Shown here piece by piece: positions 26,341 through 37,112 of a stretch of DNA of 64,000 nt. Numbering within the stretch: the stretch's first letter is position 1; each line of letters begins with the position of its first letter. The translations under genes were made by a program, and so were the position numbers. This stretch comes from Phocaeicola sartorii JCM 17136 = DSM 21941 (GTDB lineage Bacteria; Bacteroidota; Bacteroidia; Bacteroidales; Bacteroidaceae). The stretch lies in the NCBI RefSeq assembly GCF_000614185.1, contig NZ_BAKM01000006.1:91750-155749 (forward strand). The letters are read 5' to 3'. The notes below the pieces were generated by a model that worked only from the letters and a program-made list of their open reading frames with translations, made no database searches and had not been told where the DNA came from.

Positions 26341-28287
26341 ATGAAAAAGATATTGATAGGAATTTATGGTGTGGCAGTGCTGTGCTTGTCCGGATGCGGA
26401 CAGAAAGCGGCTGTGTGGGAAGTGGCTTCTCCGGATGGTAATGTCCGGTTTGTGACTGAAACTGTAGGCGGGGAAGGAGAGGATACAGAATTGCAATATA
26501 AAATAATGTATAAGGATTCGGTAGTGGTGAACCCCTCCCGTTTGGGCATTGTGATGAACGGGCATGAGTATGGACGTAATGTGAGGCTGGAAGATGTGTC
26601 TTTCAAGAGCATAGACGAATCTTATGAACTGAAAGCGGGCAAACGGCTTCTTGCGCATAACCGTTGTGAGGAAATGACCTTGACTTTTGCGGATGGACAT
26701 ACCCTGCCTTTCCAATTCATTGTCCGTGTATTTGATGACGGAGCTGCCTTTCGTTACAGTTTTCCGGCACAGGTGGATTCTTTGTTCACTATTGAAAATG
26801 AATTGACAGAATTTGCCGTGCCTGTTGGTGGCAAGGCATGGATCCATCCTTATGACTGGAATGACCGCTTCAAACCTAGTTACGAACAATATTCAAAAAA
26901 TGAGATAGCTGTCAATGCTTTGCCCGATCATGATAAAGGCTGGGCCTTTCCCATGCTTTTCCATACCAATGGAGTGTGGATGATGATAACGGAAGCTTGT
27001 CTGGATGGTACGTATCCGGCTACTCATGTGGATAACTCCGGTAAAGGAGAGGTTTATAAAATTCGTTTTCCAGAGGCGGAGGAGCCTGTCATTCCCGATA
27101 GTCCCGAGCCTGTATCTACCTTGCCCTGGTGTACTCCCTGGAGGGCCATTGTCATTGGCACGGAGCTGAATACCGTGTTTACCACTCAAATGGTATCTCA
27201 TCTGAATCCGCCTTCGGTCATTGAAGACGCTTCATGGATAAAGGCAGGTCGTTCGGCATGGAGTTGGTGGTATGATGGTTCGTCTGCACGCAGTTACAAG
27301 GAACAGTTGAAATATGTGGACTTGTGTTGCGAGATGGGCTGGGAATATCTGTTGATTGATGCCGGATGGCCGGACATGGACGGCAAGGGAGTGGAAGGTG
27401 TAGTGGCGTATGCGGCAGAGCGTGGCATCGGTGTATGGTTGTGGTATCATTCCGGTTCAGGCAGAGGGGAGGACACCCCGTTACAGCATCGGCTGATGGC
27501 TGATACGCAATTGCGAAGGGCCGAAATGGAGCGCATCAGCAAGATGGGAGTCAAAGGCATCAAGGTCGATTTCTTTGATACGGACAAACAACGTATTATC
27601 GCCAATTATCCGGCCATATTGAAGGATGCGGCGGATTATCGGTTGTTGGTTGATTTGCATGGAGCCACTTTGCCACGTGGTTTAGAACGCACCTATCCCA
27701 ATCTGTTGACAACTGAGGCGATCCGTGGAGCGGAGACGCTGGGCAGGCAGGAACGCTGTGACAGGGCTGCGGAGCATAATGCCACTGTGCCGTTTACCAG
27801 AAACGTGGTTGGTTCGATGGATTATACGCCGGTGACTTTCTCCAATAAAATCCGTCAGGGAGTACCGGCTTTCCGCCGTACTTCGGTGGCACATCAGTTG
27901 GCGTTGGCGGTTGTATTCGAGTCGGGCTTCCAGTGCTTTGCCGATCGTGCCGAGGCTTATCTGTCATTGCCCGAAATACCCCGGGATTTTCTGAAGAAGG
28001 TTCCTGCCGCATGGGATGAGAGCTTGTTGCTGGCCGGATATCCTTCAGATTATGTGGTAGTGGCCCGGCGTAAAGGGGATACATGGTTCATTGGAGGAAT
28101 TAATGGTAAGAATCAAGAAAGAGAGATTTCGTTTGCGCTGCCTGAATCCGGTGCCGGTAAAGCTTTTACTCTCATAAAAGATGGGGAGGACATCCATAGC
28201 TTTGACTATGAGGAAGTGAAACCGGAAGATGGCAGACTTCACCTTACACTGGCTGGTAATGGAGGGTTTGCGGCTATAATTAACTGA
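26341..28287 (+). CDS. Glycoside hydrolase family 97 lipoprotein (alpha-galactosidase or alpha-glucosidase)
   Basis: The 648-residue protein has lipobox LSGC (MKKILIGIYGVAVLCLSGC), an N-terminal beta domain (SPDGNVRFVTET), a TIM barrel and a C-terminal beta domain. The barrel contains GVKGIKVDFFDTDKQ near residue 410, matching the site of the Asp nucleophile in retaining GH97 alpha-galactosidases. Inverting SusB-type members use Glu instead. I therefore favour alpha-galactosidase. I chose ATG 26341 because it gives a clean lipoprotein signal; an upstream in-frame extension crosses the remnant described at 26186. Confidence 0.88.
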   Translation: MKKILIGIYGVAVLCLSGCGQKAAVWEVASPDGNVRFVTETVGGEGEDTELQYKIMYKDSVVVNPSRLGIVMNGHEYGRNVRLEDVSFKSIDESYELKAGKRLLAHNRCEEMTLTFADGHTLPFQFIVRVFDDGAAFRYSFPAQVDSLFTIENELTEFAVPVGGKAWIHPYDWNDRFKPSYEQYSKNEIAVNALPDHDKGWAFPMLFHTNGVWMMITEACLDGTYPATHVDNSGKGEVYKIRFPEAEEPVIPDSPEPVSTLPWCTPWRAIVIGTELNTVFTTQMVSHLNPPSVIEDASWIKAGRSAWSWWYDGSSARSYKEQLKYVDLCCEMGWEYLLIDAGWPDMDGKGVEGVVAYAAERGIGVWLWYHSGSGRGEDTPLQHRLMADTQLRRAEMERISKMGVKGIKVDFFDTDKQRIIANYPAILKDAADYRLLVDLHGATLPRGLERTYPNLLTTEAIRGAETLGRQERCDRAAEHNATVPFTRNVVGSMDYTPVTFSNKIRQGVPAFRRTSVAHQLALAVVFESGFQCFADRAEAYLSLPEIPRDFLKKVPAAWDESLLLAGYPSDYVVVARRKGDTWFIGGINGKNQEREISFALPESGAGKAFTLIKDGEDIHSFDYEEVKPEDGRLHLTLAGNGGFAAIIN

Positions 28288-28312
28288 TCGTATAAATAAT
28301 ATTGTGGAATTT

Positions 28313-30459
28313 ATGAATATCAAGAAATGGATAGGTACGGTGCTATGCATGGTGTGTATGTTGCCTTTGCGTGCACAGATTGTCTGGCAGCCGGTAGAAC
28401 CGGGAGTCTGGAAAGGGGTTGTGGGTACTCCTGAAGCGTACTCTTTGTTGGAGGTGGCAGGATGCACACCGCAGAAAGAAGGTTTTAAACGGTTGCCGGA
28501 GGTTGGTCTGCCGGAGTGGGCTGGCAAGATTGTGGGTAATGTTCAGGATGGGAAAACCTCGCTTCGCATTCCTTTGCAGAAGAAAGAACAACTGTATGGG
28601 TTCGGACTGAATTTTCAAACTGTCCATCAACGTGGGAAGATATTGAATTTGCATACCGACCATTATGGTGGGAAGGATAATGGGCGTACTCATGCTCCGG
28701 TTCCTTTTTATGTTTCAAGCCGGGGATATGGCATCTTTATCAATTCCGCCCGCTATCTCACGGTGTATGCAGGAACAGGAGCGCGCAAGGACAGCCCCGA
28801 AGCGCCGGTTGCAAAAGACCGCAATACGGATAAAACGTGGGTGGCGCGTCCTTATTCGGATGCCGTATCAGTATTGGTTCCGGCAGGGGGGGTGGAGATT
28901 TATTTGTTTGCCGGTCCTGCACCGATGGATGTGGTGCGCCGTTATAACTTGTTTTGTGGAGGAGGTAACTTGCCGCCGCGTTGGGGGCTGGGTTTTACAC
29001 AACGCACGCAGAAACTATATACTGCCGGGCAGGTGATGGAGGAAGCAGAGGCTTTCGAGCGGAAAGGTTTTCCGTTGGATTATATCGGCTTGGAGCGGGA
29101 TGGCAGAGCAAGGCTTATCCCTGTACATTTGAATGGGATAAGGAGCGTTATCCTGCGCCTGCCGATTTTATAGCGAAAATGCAGGAAAGGGGAGTACGCA
29201 TTAACTTGTGGACCAATCCTTACGTGTCGCCTGAGTCGGGGATTTATAACGAGATGTATCCTTTCAGTGGTTCGCATACGGTGTGGTGTGGCATTGTGCC
29301 TGATTTTGCTACTGTGCAGGCACGCCGTTTGTGGAAGGATAAGTTGGAAAAAGAACATATAAACATCGGTGTCAGTGGTTTCAAGATTGACGAGGTGGAT
29401 GGGTATGATCACTATATATGGCCGGATGTGGCAACATTCCCGTCGGGTATCTCTGCCGAACAGATGCGCCAGACTTACGGTTTGTGGGTGCAACGTACTA
29501 CAGCCGAACTTTATAAACAGCGCAATCAGCGCACATTCGGTTTGGTACGTGCTTCCAATGCAGGGGGAAATTCATTTCCTTATGTGCTTTATAATGATTA
29601 CTATAGTCATCAAGATTTTATAACGGCACTTATTAATTCCGGTTTCAGCGGTGTGTTGTGGACTCCGGAGGTGCGTGGCTCCAAATCAGGAGAAGAATGG
29701 TTGCGCCGTTTCCAGTCGGTAGTGTTTTCGCCTATGGCCATGATTAATGCGTGGGCGAGTGGCACCAAACCTTGGTCTTTTCCCGAAGTGGCGGAACAGG
29801 TAAAAGAGTATGCCATGCTCAGAATGCAGATGATGCCTTATTGGTATACGGAGTTTGCCCGCTATCATTATGATGGTATTCCACCTTTCCGGGCTATGAA
29901 TCTGGAGCCGGGATTTAATCCGGAACAAGCCGTGTCTGTGGAGATGGCTGATCGTAATTTGGAGGACAATCCTTATCTGGAGGCAGTGACTAAAGAAATA
30001 AAAGATCAGTATATGGCGGGAGAATACTTGCTGGTGGCTCCGATGTTCACCGGACAGGCTACCCGCAAAGTGGTTCTTCCGAAAGGAGACTGGTATGATT
30101 TCTATACTGGCAAGTATGCTGGAAATGGGGAGACGATTATAGTCACTCCGGGGCTGGACCGCATTCCTGTTTATGTAAAGGATGGAGGAATCATCCCGAT
30201 GATGGAAGCCAGACTTCATGCTCCGGCTGCCGGTGAAAAAGTAAACCTTGAAATCCGTCATTATGGTAAGGCGGAGGGAAGCTATCGCTTGTATGATGAC
30301 GATGGAGAAACATTCGATTATGAGAAGGGGGCTTTTTGCTGGCGCGAGATCAAGGTGGTGCGTCAAAAGGACGGTAAGCTGAAAGGAACCGTTTCTAAAG
30401 CGGAGAAAGGTAAGCCCAATTCGGTGGCTTCAGTGACTTGGAAATTTATGTCTATGTAA
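28313..30459 (+). CDS. Glycoside hydrolase family 31 protein, one-base frameshift
   Basis: This secreted enzyme (signal peptide near MLPLRAQ) has a GH31 N-terminal domain with LYGFGLNFQTV, a TIM barrel starting at PPRWGLGFTQRTQKLY, and a C-terminal beta domain with YRLYDDDGETFDYEKG. The nucleophile region is SGFKIDEVDGYD (near residue 357) and the acid/base region is FSGVLWTPEVRG. GH31 members act on alpha-glucosides, alpha-xylosides or alpha-galactosides. The frame is lost at GAGCGGG near 29096; one extra C gives GLEPGWQSKAY and joins both halves. ATG 28313 is preferred to GTG 28304. Confidence 0.88.
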
Positions 30460-30472
30460 TAATGGGTAATTT

Positions 30473-32647
30473 ATGAAAAACAGAATCGGTATATTTTGTA
30501 TGTTGGTGTTTGCCCTGTTGGGGGCGCAGGCACAGCAGGCTGCATCTTCTGTAGCAAAGCAGGTGATTGAGATCGTCTCCGGCAATTTGAAGTTGACTTT
30601 GATGGTGGGCAGTGACAACCGCCTTTATCAGCTGGGCTTCGGAGATGCGGAGAAGAAGATTTTGCTTCCTTCGGTTTTGCCCTCTCGCGAACAGGAGTTT
30701 TTGCCGCCTTATGGCAATGGTGTGATAACGGAATCTGCTATCCAAGCTACGCATACGGATGGAAATACTTCGACGGAATTACATTATGTGGGCCATGAAG
30801 AGCAATCGGTGTCGGCTGATGTGCGGCAGACTGTCATTTCCTTGCGTGACCCTGCCTATAATTTTTTCGTTGATGTCTATGTGAAATGTTATCAGTCTGC
30901 AGGTCTGATGGAAATATGGAATACAATCCGTCATGATGAGCGAGGGGGGAAAGTGGTATTGTATCGTTATGCTTCAGCCTCTCCTTTATTGAAAGCTTCC
31001 TCTTATTGGCTTACCCAGTTCAATGGAAAGTACAAGCGTGAGGCAACTTTGGAAGAAGAACGGCTGGGAGAAGGTATCAAGATACTGGATTCTAAATTGG
31101 GAGTAAGGGCCAATCAGTTTAGAATTCCTTCTTTTATCTTATCATACAATCATGCCGCCAAGGAGAATGAAGGGGAAGTGTTTGCTGCATCTCTGAAATG
31201 GGCGGGAAGTTTTCAGTTGGCGTTCGAAGTGGATTGGAACAAGAACTTGCGTGTGCTGACAGGGATCAATCCTATCGGTTCACAGTATTATTTAGAGCGT
31301 GGAGCTACATTTACCACGCCTGCCGTGTTGTGGACATACAGTAAGAAAGGGAAGGGAGAAACCAGCCGCAAGTTTCATCGATGGGCTGCCGAGTATGCTA
31401 TCCGCGATGCGGAGAAAGACCGTCCGGTGCTGTTGAATAATTGGGAAGCCACTCATTGCGATTTTGACGAGAAACGCCTTATCGGACTTTTTGACGGTGC
31501 CCGGCAGATTGGAGCCGAACTGTTTTTGCTGGATGACGGTTGGTTTGGTAACGGAGAATTCTCCCGCGACGATGACAAGCACGGGCTGGGAGACTGGCAG
31601 GTGTCTGCTAAGAAACTGCCCAAAGGACTCTCTTATCTGGCTAAACAAGCAAGCAAACGGAAAATAGGTTTTGGAATTTGGCTGGAGCCTGAGATGGTGA
31701 ATCCTAAAAGCGAGCTCTATAACCTGCATCCCGACTGGATTATCACTCAGCAAAAACGTGAGCCCATCTTGGGACGTCATCAAGAAATCTTGGATTTGAC
31801 TCGCCCGGAAGTGCAACATTACGAATGGCAGGTGATTGATCAGACACTTCGTCCCAATCCGGGTATCTCTTATGTGAAGTGGGACTGCAACCGTTATGTC
31901 ACCCAGCCTGGATCTGCCTATCTGCCCGCACAGGAGCAGAGCCATCTGTTGATAGATTACAATTGGGCGCTTTACCGGCTGATGGACCGTTTTGCAAAAG
32001 GTTTTCCGGATGTGATGGCGATGTTGTGTGCCGGTGGGTCGGGGCGCATCGACTATGGTTCCTTGCAGTATTTCCATTCTTTCTGGCCCAGCGATAACAC
32101 AGATCCGTTGAGCCGGATAAAAATACAATGGGGGTTTGGGCATTTCTTTCCAGCAAGTACTATTTCCGCACATGTCACCCGTATGGGCAAGCGCCATCTG
32201 AAACTGGCGATTGATGTGGCATTGAGCGGTGCTTTCGGCATTGACTTGGCATTAGACAAAGCAACTCCCGAAGAGCGCGCCCAACTTGCCGAAGGGGTAC
32301 GGCTGTATAAAGAAAACCTTCGCAAACTGGTGATGCATGGAGAACTCTATCGGTTGGTTTCTCCTTATGAACATCCGTTGGCTGCTTTAAGCTACGTGGC
32401 AAAGGATAAGACAGAGGCCGTTGTTTATCTTTATCAGACTATGGATGGAAAGGTTTCTTCCGTGCATTTGGATGGATTGGAAGCCGACCGGACCTATAGT
32501 CTCCGGGAAATCAATCTGCCTGAAGGAGCGGTTTCCCGTTTTACTTCGGAGATACGTACCGGAAAGGAATGGATGGAAAAAGGAGTTGCCAATCCTTTGG
32601 AGAAACAGTTTGAAAGTGCTGTCTTGGAATTGAAAATGATTGACTAA
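30473..32647 (+). CDS. Alpha-galactosidase, glycoside hydrolase family 36
   Basis: The 724-residue secreted enzyme (signal peptide near LLGAQAQQ) has an N-terminal beta-sandwich domain, a TIM barrel and a C-terminal beta domain. Signature motifs are LNNWEATHCDFDE, FLLDDGWFGN, FGIWLEPEMVNPKS, YVKWDCNR with the catalytic nucleophile Asp (near residue 468), and FWPSDNTDPLSR with the acid/base Asp (near residue 541). It removes terminal alpha-galactose, for example from raffinose-type sugars or galactomannan. It starts 13 bases after the GH31 gene. Confidence 0.93.
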   Translation: MKNRIGIFCMLVFALLGAQAQQAASSVAKQVIEIVSGNLKLTLMVGSDNRLYQLGFGDAEKKILLPSVLPSREQEFLPPYGNGVITESAIQATHTDGNTSTELHYVGHEEQSVSADVRQTVISLRDPAYNFFVDVYVKCYQSAGLMEIWNTIRHDERGGKVVLYRYASASPLLKASSYWLTQFNGKYKREATLEEERLGEGIKILDSKLGVRANQFRIPSFILSYNHAAKENEGEVFAASLKWAGSFQLAFEVDWNKNLRVLTGINPIGSQYYLERGATFTTPAVLWTYSKKGKGETSRKFHRWAAEYAIRDAEKDRPVLLNNWEATHCDFDEKRLIGLFDGARQIGAELFLLDDGWFGNGEFSRDDDKHGLGDWQVSAKKLPKGLSYLAKQASKRKIGFGIWLEPEMVNPKSELYNLHPDWIITQQKREPILGRHQEILDLTRPEVQHYEWQVIDQTLRPNPGISYVKWDCNRYVTQPGSAYLPAQEQSHLLIDYNWALYRLMDRFAKGFPDVMAMLCAGGSGRIDYGSLQYFHSFWPSDNTDPLSRIKIQWGFGHFFPASTISAHVTRMGKRHLKLAIDVALSGAFGIDLALDKATPEERAQLAEGVRLYKENLRKLVMHGELYRLVSPYEHPLAALSYVAKDKTEAVVYLYQTMDGKVSSVHLDGLEADRTYSLREINLPEGAVSRFTSEIRTGKEWMEKGVANPLEKQFESAVLELKMID

Positions 32648-32670
32648 TTTAATAAATAGCTGTAATAGAT

Positions 32671-34696
32671 ATGAAAAAGAGATTATTGATAGGGGCCATT
32701 GCTCTGTGGGGAGTGTGTGGAGCTGCTCATGCACAAATGATGGATCGGTGGCGCATTGAAGATAATGGAGCCATCTGTTGGAAAATCAATGGGCGTCTTC
32801 CGCATTTTGATCATGTGGAAATGAGCGGTCAGAAATTATCTGTCGTGTTGCGTTATGGGGTCAATGCCGACGGTGCCTTTTCTTTGAATCGTAGCTTGGT
32901 GTTTCCGATGTTGCGTATGAAGCCTAATAAGACACAGAACAACTTGAAACAGAGGTTTGATGTAAACATACCGGGTATGGTCACCATTGACGACCTTACG
33001 TTGACGGATGAAAAAGTGAAGGATGTAAACTTCGACGGAATCATGACTGTGGAAAGTTCGTTTAGTCATGTTTACAGAAGAAAGAAGGTGGATAACGCCG
33101 TATCGTTGAAACGGGTACTTTATCCGTCACCCAACTCTGCTTATTACTGCGAGGAATATACTTTCACCAATCAGATGAAGAATGCCATCACGATGCGCGT
33201 CCCCGAATGGAAAGTGAAATATACCACTCCTGAGGAGGCGGGCGTTTATGGAGCTTATCATATTGAGGCATCTTTGTCCAAGAGCGGTGTGTTTGTGCTG
33301 AATCCCGGTGAGTCATTGGAATTTTCTGCCGTTTTCAGTGGCAGAAAAGAGGGAGACGAGCCGTTCGCCCGTATCAATCTTGACGCCGATAGGGCGGGAC
33401 GCCGTGCGTTGATAGCCCAGTGGCGGAACAATCTGGTGCTGGACACTCCTGATAAAACTCTGAATACGATGTTTGCTTTTGCCAAATTGCGTGGTGCTGA
33501 GAGCATTTACAATACGAAGGGCGGACTGATGCATGGCCCTGGTGGCGAAGTATTATGCAGCCATCTGGGCGAATGACCAGGCCGAGTATATCAATCCGTT
33601 TTTTCCTTATTTGGGCTATGAGATAGGAAATCAATCAGCTTTGAATGCTTTCCGTCATTTTGCCCGTTACATGAATGATGAATACCGTCCTATTCCCAGT
33701 TCCATCATTTCAGAAGGCGTGGGCTACTGGCACGGAGCGAAAGACCGGGGCGACGGGGCGATGATTGCATACGGAGCGGCACGTTATGCATTGGCACGAG
33801 GCAATGAAAAAGAGGCGCGCGAACTTTGGCCTTTGATAGAATGGTGCCTGGAGTATTGTCGTCGGAAACTGACAGATCAAGGAGTCGTGGCTTCCGATTC
33901 CGATGAATTGGAGAACCGCTTTCCTGCCGGTAACGCCAATCTTTGCACCTCTTCTTTATATTATGATGCGCTGTTGTCTGCTTCTTTTTTAGGAAAGGAA
34001 CTGGGGCTTCCCTCATCACGGTTGAAAGAGTATTCGCAACAGGCGGCTGCATTGCGTCGTGCTATCGAATCTCATTTTGGTTATGATATAGAAGGGTATA
34101 AAAGTTATCGGTATTATGAAGGCAACGATGTGCTACGTGCATGGATCTGCATGCCGTTGACAGTCGGAATCTATGATCGCTCCCGAGGTACTATTGATGC
34201 GTTGTTTTCATCGCGCCTTTGGACAAATGACGGTCTGTTGACACAGGCCGGGACAGAAACTTTTTGGGATCGTTCTACGTTGTATGCTTTGCGGGGTACT
34301 ATTGCTGCAGGTGAGGTAGAAAAAGGTATCGATTTTCTGAAGCAATATTCTCAACGCCGTTTGTTGGGCGATCATGTTCCTTATGCTATTGAGGCATGGC
34401 CGGAAGGTGATCAACGCCATTTGTCGGCAGAAAGCGGATTGTATTGCCGTATATTTACAGAAGGTCTTTTCGGAATACGTCCCACAGGATTCCGTTCTTT
34501 CGAGATGACACCACGTTTGCCTAAAGATTGGAAATATGCTAATTTGAATAAAGTACGCGCTTTCAATTCCGATTTTGATATACAGGTAGTTCGTGTAAAA
34601 GACAAATTGGATGTGAGGGTTTATAAGGGAAAGGAACTTGTGTATAAAAAAAAGATCAAAGAGGGTGAGTCGGTAAGAATTGTGCTTTCTGTCTGA
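32671..34696 (+). CDS. Six-hairpin glycosidase-like protein, one-base frameshift
   Basis: The secreted protein (signal peptide near GAAHAQ) has a beta domain up to about residue 240, an (alpha/alpha)6 barrel and a C-terminal beta domain. The barrel centre reads KYYAAIWANDQAEYINPF, ESIYNTKGGLMHGPGG and GLLTQAGTETFWDRSTLY. It belongs to the six-hairpin glycosidases, but I cannot name the exact family. One extra G at 33547 shifts the frame; removing it gives HGPGGKYYAAIWAND. It is the last gene of the glycoside hydrolase run, 23 bases after the GH36 gene. Confidence 0.78.
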
Positions 34697-34776
34697 TCTT
34701 GTCTTGGATGTGTTTGTGGATTAGTTGGGCCATGTTGAAACAAAATAAGATATCAAGCACTCCGATGAAACATTTA

Positions 34777-34857
34777 TGAAGGATTCCTTGCAAAATCCTT
34801 CATAATAACACGCTGACAAACAATATGTTGTGTGATTATGAAGGATTTGAAGGATTT
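34777..34857. repeat. Inverted repeats between convergent genes, probable bidirectional terminator
   Basis: A 19-base arm at 34793-34811 (AAATCCTTCATAATAACAC) pairs with 34830-34848 at 18 of 19 positions. A further GAAGGATT copy lies on each side (34778-34785 and after 34848, running into TTTTT). The block lies between the ends of the six-hairpin gene and dnaX and can fold in more than one way. The remainder of 34697-34884 contains no gene. Confidence 0.7.
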
Positions 34858-34884
34858 TTCGGCGGCTTTTTATTTCAATAGAGG

Positions 34885-36697
34885 TTATGATAACTCCAGC
34901 CCCAGTGCTTCTTTTAGTTTCAGCAGATTCGGATTCTTCTTGCTCATCATCTGGAAACGTTCCACGTGGCTGTAGGCACGGATGTTCTCGGTAGGGGCGC
35001 TGACACGTACCGTCATGGTGATTTTCCGGTTGTGCAGGCGTTCGCGCAAGTGATTCTGAACCGATGGAATCAATTGCATCATGTATTTTTCCACCATGTC
35101 ATTATCGACTGTTACTTCAAAAGTCGTGTCATTCAACAGGTGCGGATGCATGTTCATCATTCGTGCGGAGTTGGCCTTCTCTTCTTTGGGCAGGGCGCTG
35201 CAAATTCACGCCAGTAATAGTCCAGATCTTTTTCATTGAAAATATAATCTTCGTATGTGGCATCGTTTTGGACAGCGGTGCTTGCCACTTTTACTTCTTG
35301 CTTTTCCGCGGCTTGCTGTTCGTGCAAGGGGCGGCGAAGGGATATGCCGAGCGAACCCGCCTTGAACACCGGGATCTTTTTCTCTTCTCTGGCTTGAGGC
35401 AACGGGCTTGGACGGCCTGCGTTCATACCACCACCGGCTGTACCTGTGCCCTGCGGTTGAGGGACGGCGGTTGCTGGGGTCTGTGCAGCGGCGGCTTTAG
35501 CCTGAGGCTGTGGCTGCGTGGCGGCTGCTGGAGCCGTTTGCTGCGTGAATAGGGGTTTTAATATCTTCTTAGGCTACGCCCACCACTTACATCATCGGCA
35601 TCGGGCAGGGTGAGCTGGGCGCATTGAATCAGTGTCAGTTCTACCAGTAAGCGTTTGTTTTTGCTTGCACGGTAGTTCAGATCACAATCATTGCACAGCT
35701 TCATGGCACGGTACAGGAATTTCTGGTCGCATTTCTGCGCTTGTTCCTTATAGCGGTCGCGGATACCGGCGCCTACTTCCAGCAATTGCAGGGTGGAAGG
35801 ATCCTTGCTTACCAGCAAATCCCGGAAATGAGAGGATAGACCGGTGACGAAATGGCTGCCGTCAAATCCTTTTTTCAATACGTCATTGAAAAGCAGCATG
35901 GACTCGGGAACCTTGTTCTCAAGCAACAAATCGGTCAGCTTGAAATAATATTCGTAATCCAGTACATTCAGGTTCTCGATCACACTTTTATAAGTGATGT
36001 TTCCGCCTGTGAAACTGACTACCTGGTCAAAGATGGAAAGGGCGTCGCGCATACCGCCGTCGGCTTTCTGTGCGATGACGGTCAGGGCCTCGGGTTCGGC
36101 GTTGATATGTTCCTGTGTGGCGACGTATTGCAGATGTTCGATCGTGTCTTTGATGCCGATGCGGTTGAAGTCATAAATCTGGCAACGACTCAAGATAGTA
36201 GGCAGTATTTTATGCTTTTCCGTTGTGGCAAGGATGAAGATGGCATGTTGAGGCGGCTCTTCCAATGTTTTCAGAAAAGCATTGAAGGCGGCTTGCGACA
36301 GCATGTGGACCTCATCAATGATATAGACTTTATACTTGCCGATTTGTGGCGGGATACGTACCTGTTCGATCAGCGAACGGATGTCTTCTACTGAGTTGTT
36401 ACTGGCGGCATCCAACTCATGTATATTATAAGAACGCTGTTCGTTGAATGCCAGACAGGATTCGCACTGGTTGCAGGCCTCGCCTTCGGCAGTGGGAGTC
36501 TGGCAGTTGATGGTTTTGGCAAAGATACGTGCACATGTTGTCTTTCCCACTCCACGCGGCCCGCAGAACAGGTAGGCATGTGCCAGCTTGCCGGTAGCGA
36601 TTGCATTTTTCAAGGTGATGGTCAACGCGTGTTGTCCCACAACCGATTCGAATGTAGCGGGACGATATTTTCGTGCCGATACGATATAATTTTCCAT
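34885..36697 (-). CDS. dnaX: DNA polymerase III subunits gamma and tau, two one-base frameshifts
   Basis: This is the clamp-loader ATPase of the replicative polymerase. From ATG 36697 (MENYIVSARKYRP) it has the Walker A GPRGVGKTTCARIF, a four-cysteine zinc motif (CNQCESC region), the Walker B VYIIDEVHMLS, and sensor 1 in ATTEKHKILPTILSRC. A Pro/Ala/Gln-rich linker and a C-terminal domain follow. The frame is lost near 35572 (one base missing, giving SPKKILKPLFTQ when restored) and near 35195 (restoring LPKEEKANSARMMN). The total of about 605 residues fits Bacteroidetes DnaX. Because the gene is essential, both breaks are probably base-calling errors. No AAAAAAG slippery site is seen at either. 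Confidence 0.92.
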
Positions 36698-36728
36698 AAG
36701 CGGAGTTCTTTTTCTAATATGAGTTCTG

Positions 36729-36736
36729 CAAAAGTA
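36729..36736 (-). promoter_or_regulatory. -7 element of dnaX
   Basis: The minus strand reads TACTTTTG, matching TAnnTTTG, about 32 bases upstream of ATG 36697. Confidence 0.5.
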
Positions 36737-36780
36737 CATAAATTATCTGTTTTTATGGGTAGGATTGCTTGAAATATTTC

Positions 36781-36788
36781 TATCTTTG
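36781..36788 (+). promoter_or_regulatory. -7 element of the divIC-like gene
   Basis: TATCTTTG matches TAnnTTTG, 28 bases before ATG 36816. No consensus TTTG is visible at -33. Confidence 0.5.
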
Positions 36789-36815
36789 CAAAAATCAAAA
36801 AAAGGTATTCTTTGT

Positions 36816-37112
36816 ATGAGCAAACTGCTGACTATTTGGAACTACATCCGGCACCATAAGTATATGATTACGGTGCTGATCTTTATGGTGGTTATAGGTT
36901 TTTTGGATGAGAACAGCCTGATTCGGCGTGTGAAGCACCGTAGTGAGATCAGTGCGCTGAATAGTGAGATAGAGAAATACAGGAAGCAATATGAGGAGGA
37001 TACGGAGAAACTGAAGGAGCTGACCACGAATCCTGAGGCTTTGGAGAAAATAGCACGCGAGAAGTATTTGATGAAGAAGCCTGACGAGGATATTTTTGTG
37101 TTTGAAGAATGA
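36816..37112 (+). CDS. FtsB/DivIC-family septum formation initiator
   Basis: The 98-residue bitopic membrane protein has one membrane span (about residues 17-33) followed by a coiled coil (about 45-80) rich in Glu and Lys, ending in NPEALEKIAREKYLMKKPDEDIF. This tail matches the FtsB/DivIC family, which links FtsL and FtsQ in the divisome. The start is ATG 36816. It overlaps the next gene by four bases (ATGA). Confidence 0.88.
   Translation: MSKLLTIWNYIRHHKYMITVLIFMVVIGFLDENSLIRRVKHRSEISALNSEIEKYRKQYEEDTEKLKELTTNPEALEKIAREKYLMKKPDEDIFVFEE

Noticed and set aside
31292..32197. A 301-residue minus-strand frame
   Set aside because: It is a shadow of the GH36 gene, whose catalytic motifs are in the plus frame.
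35195..35572. Programmed frameshift in dnaX as in E. coli
   Set aside because: No A AAA AAG or similar slippery site is present at either break, there are two breaks, and eleven similar breaks occur in other genes.
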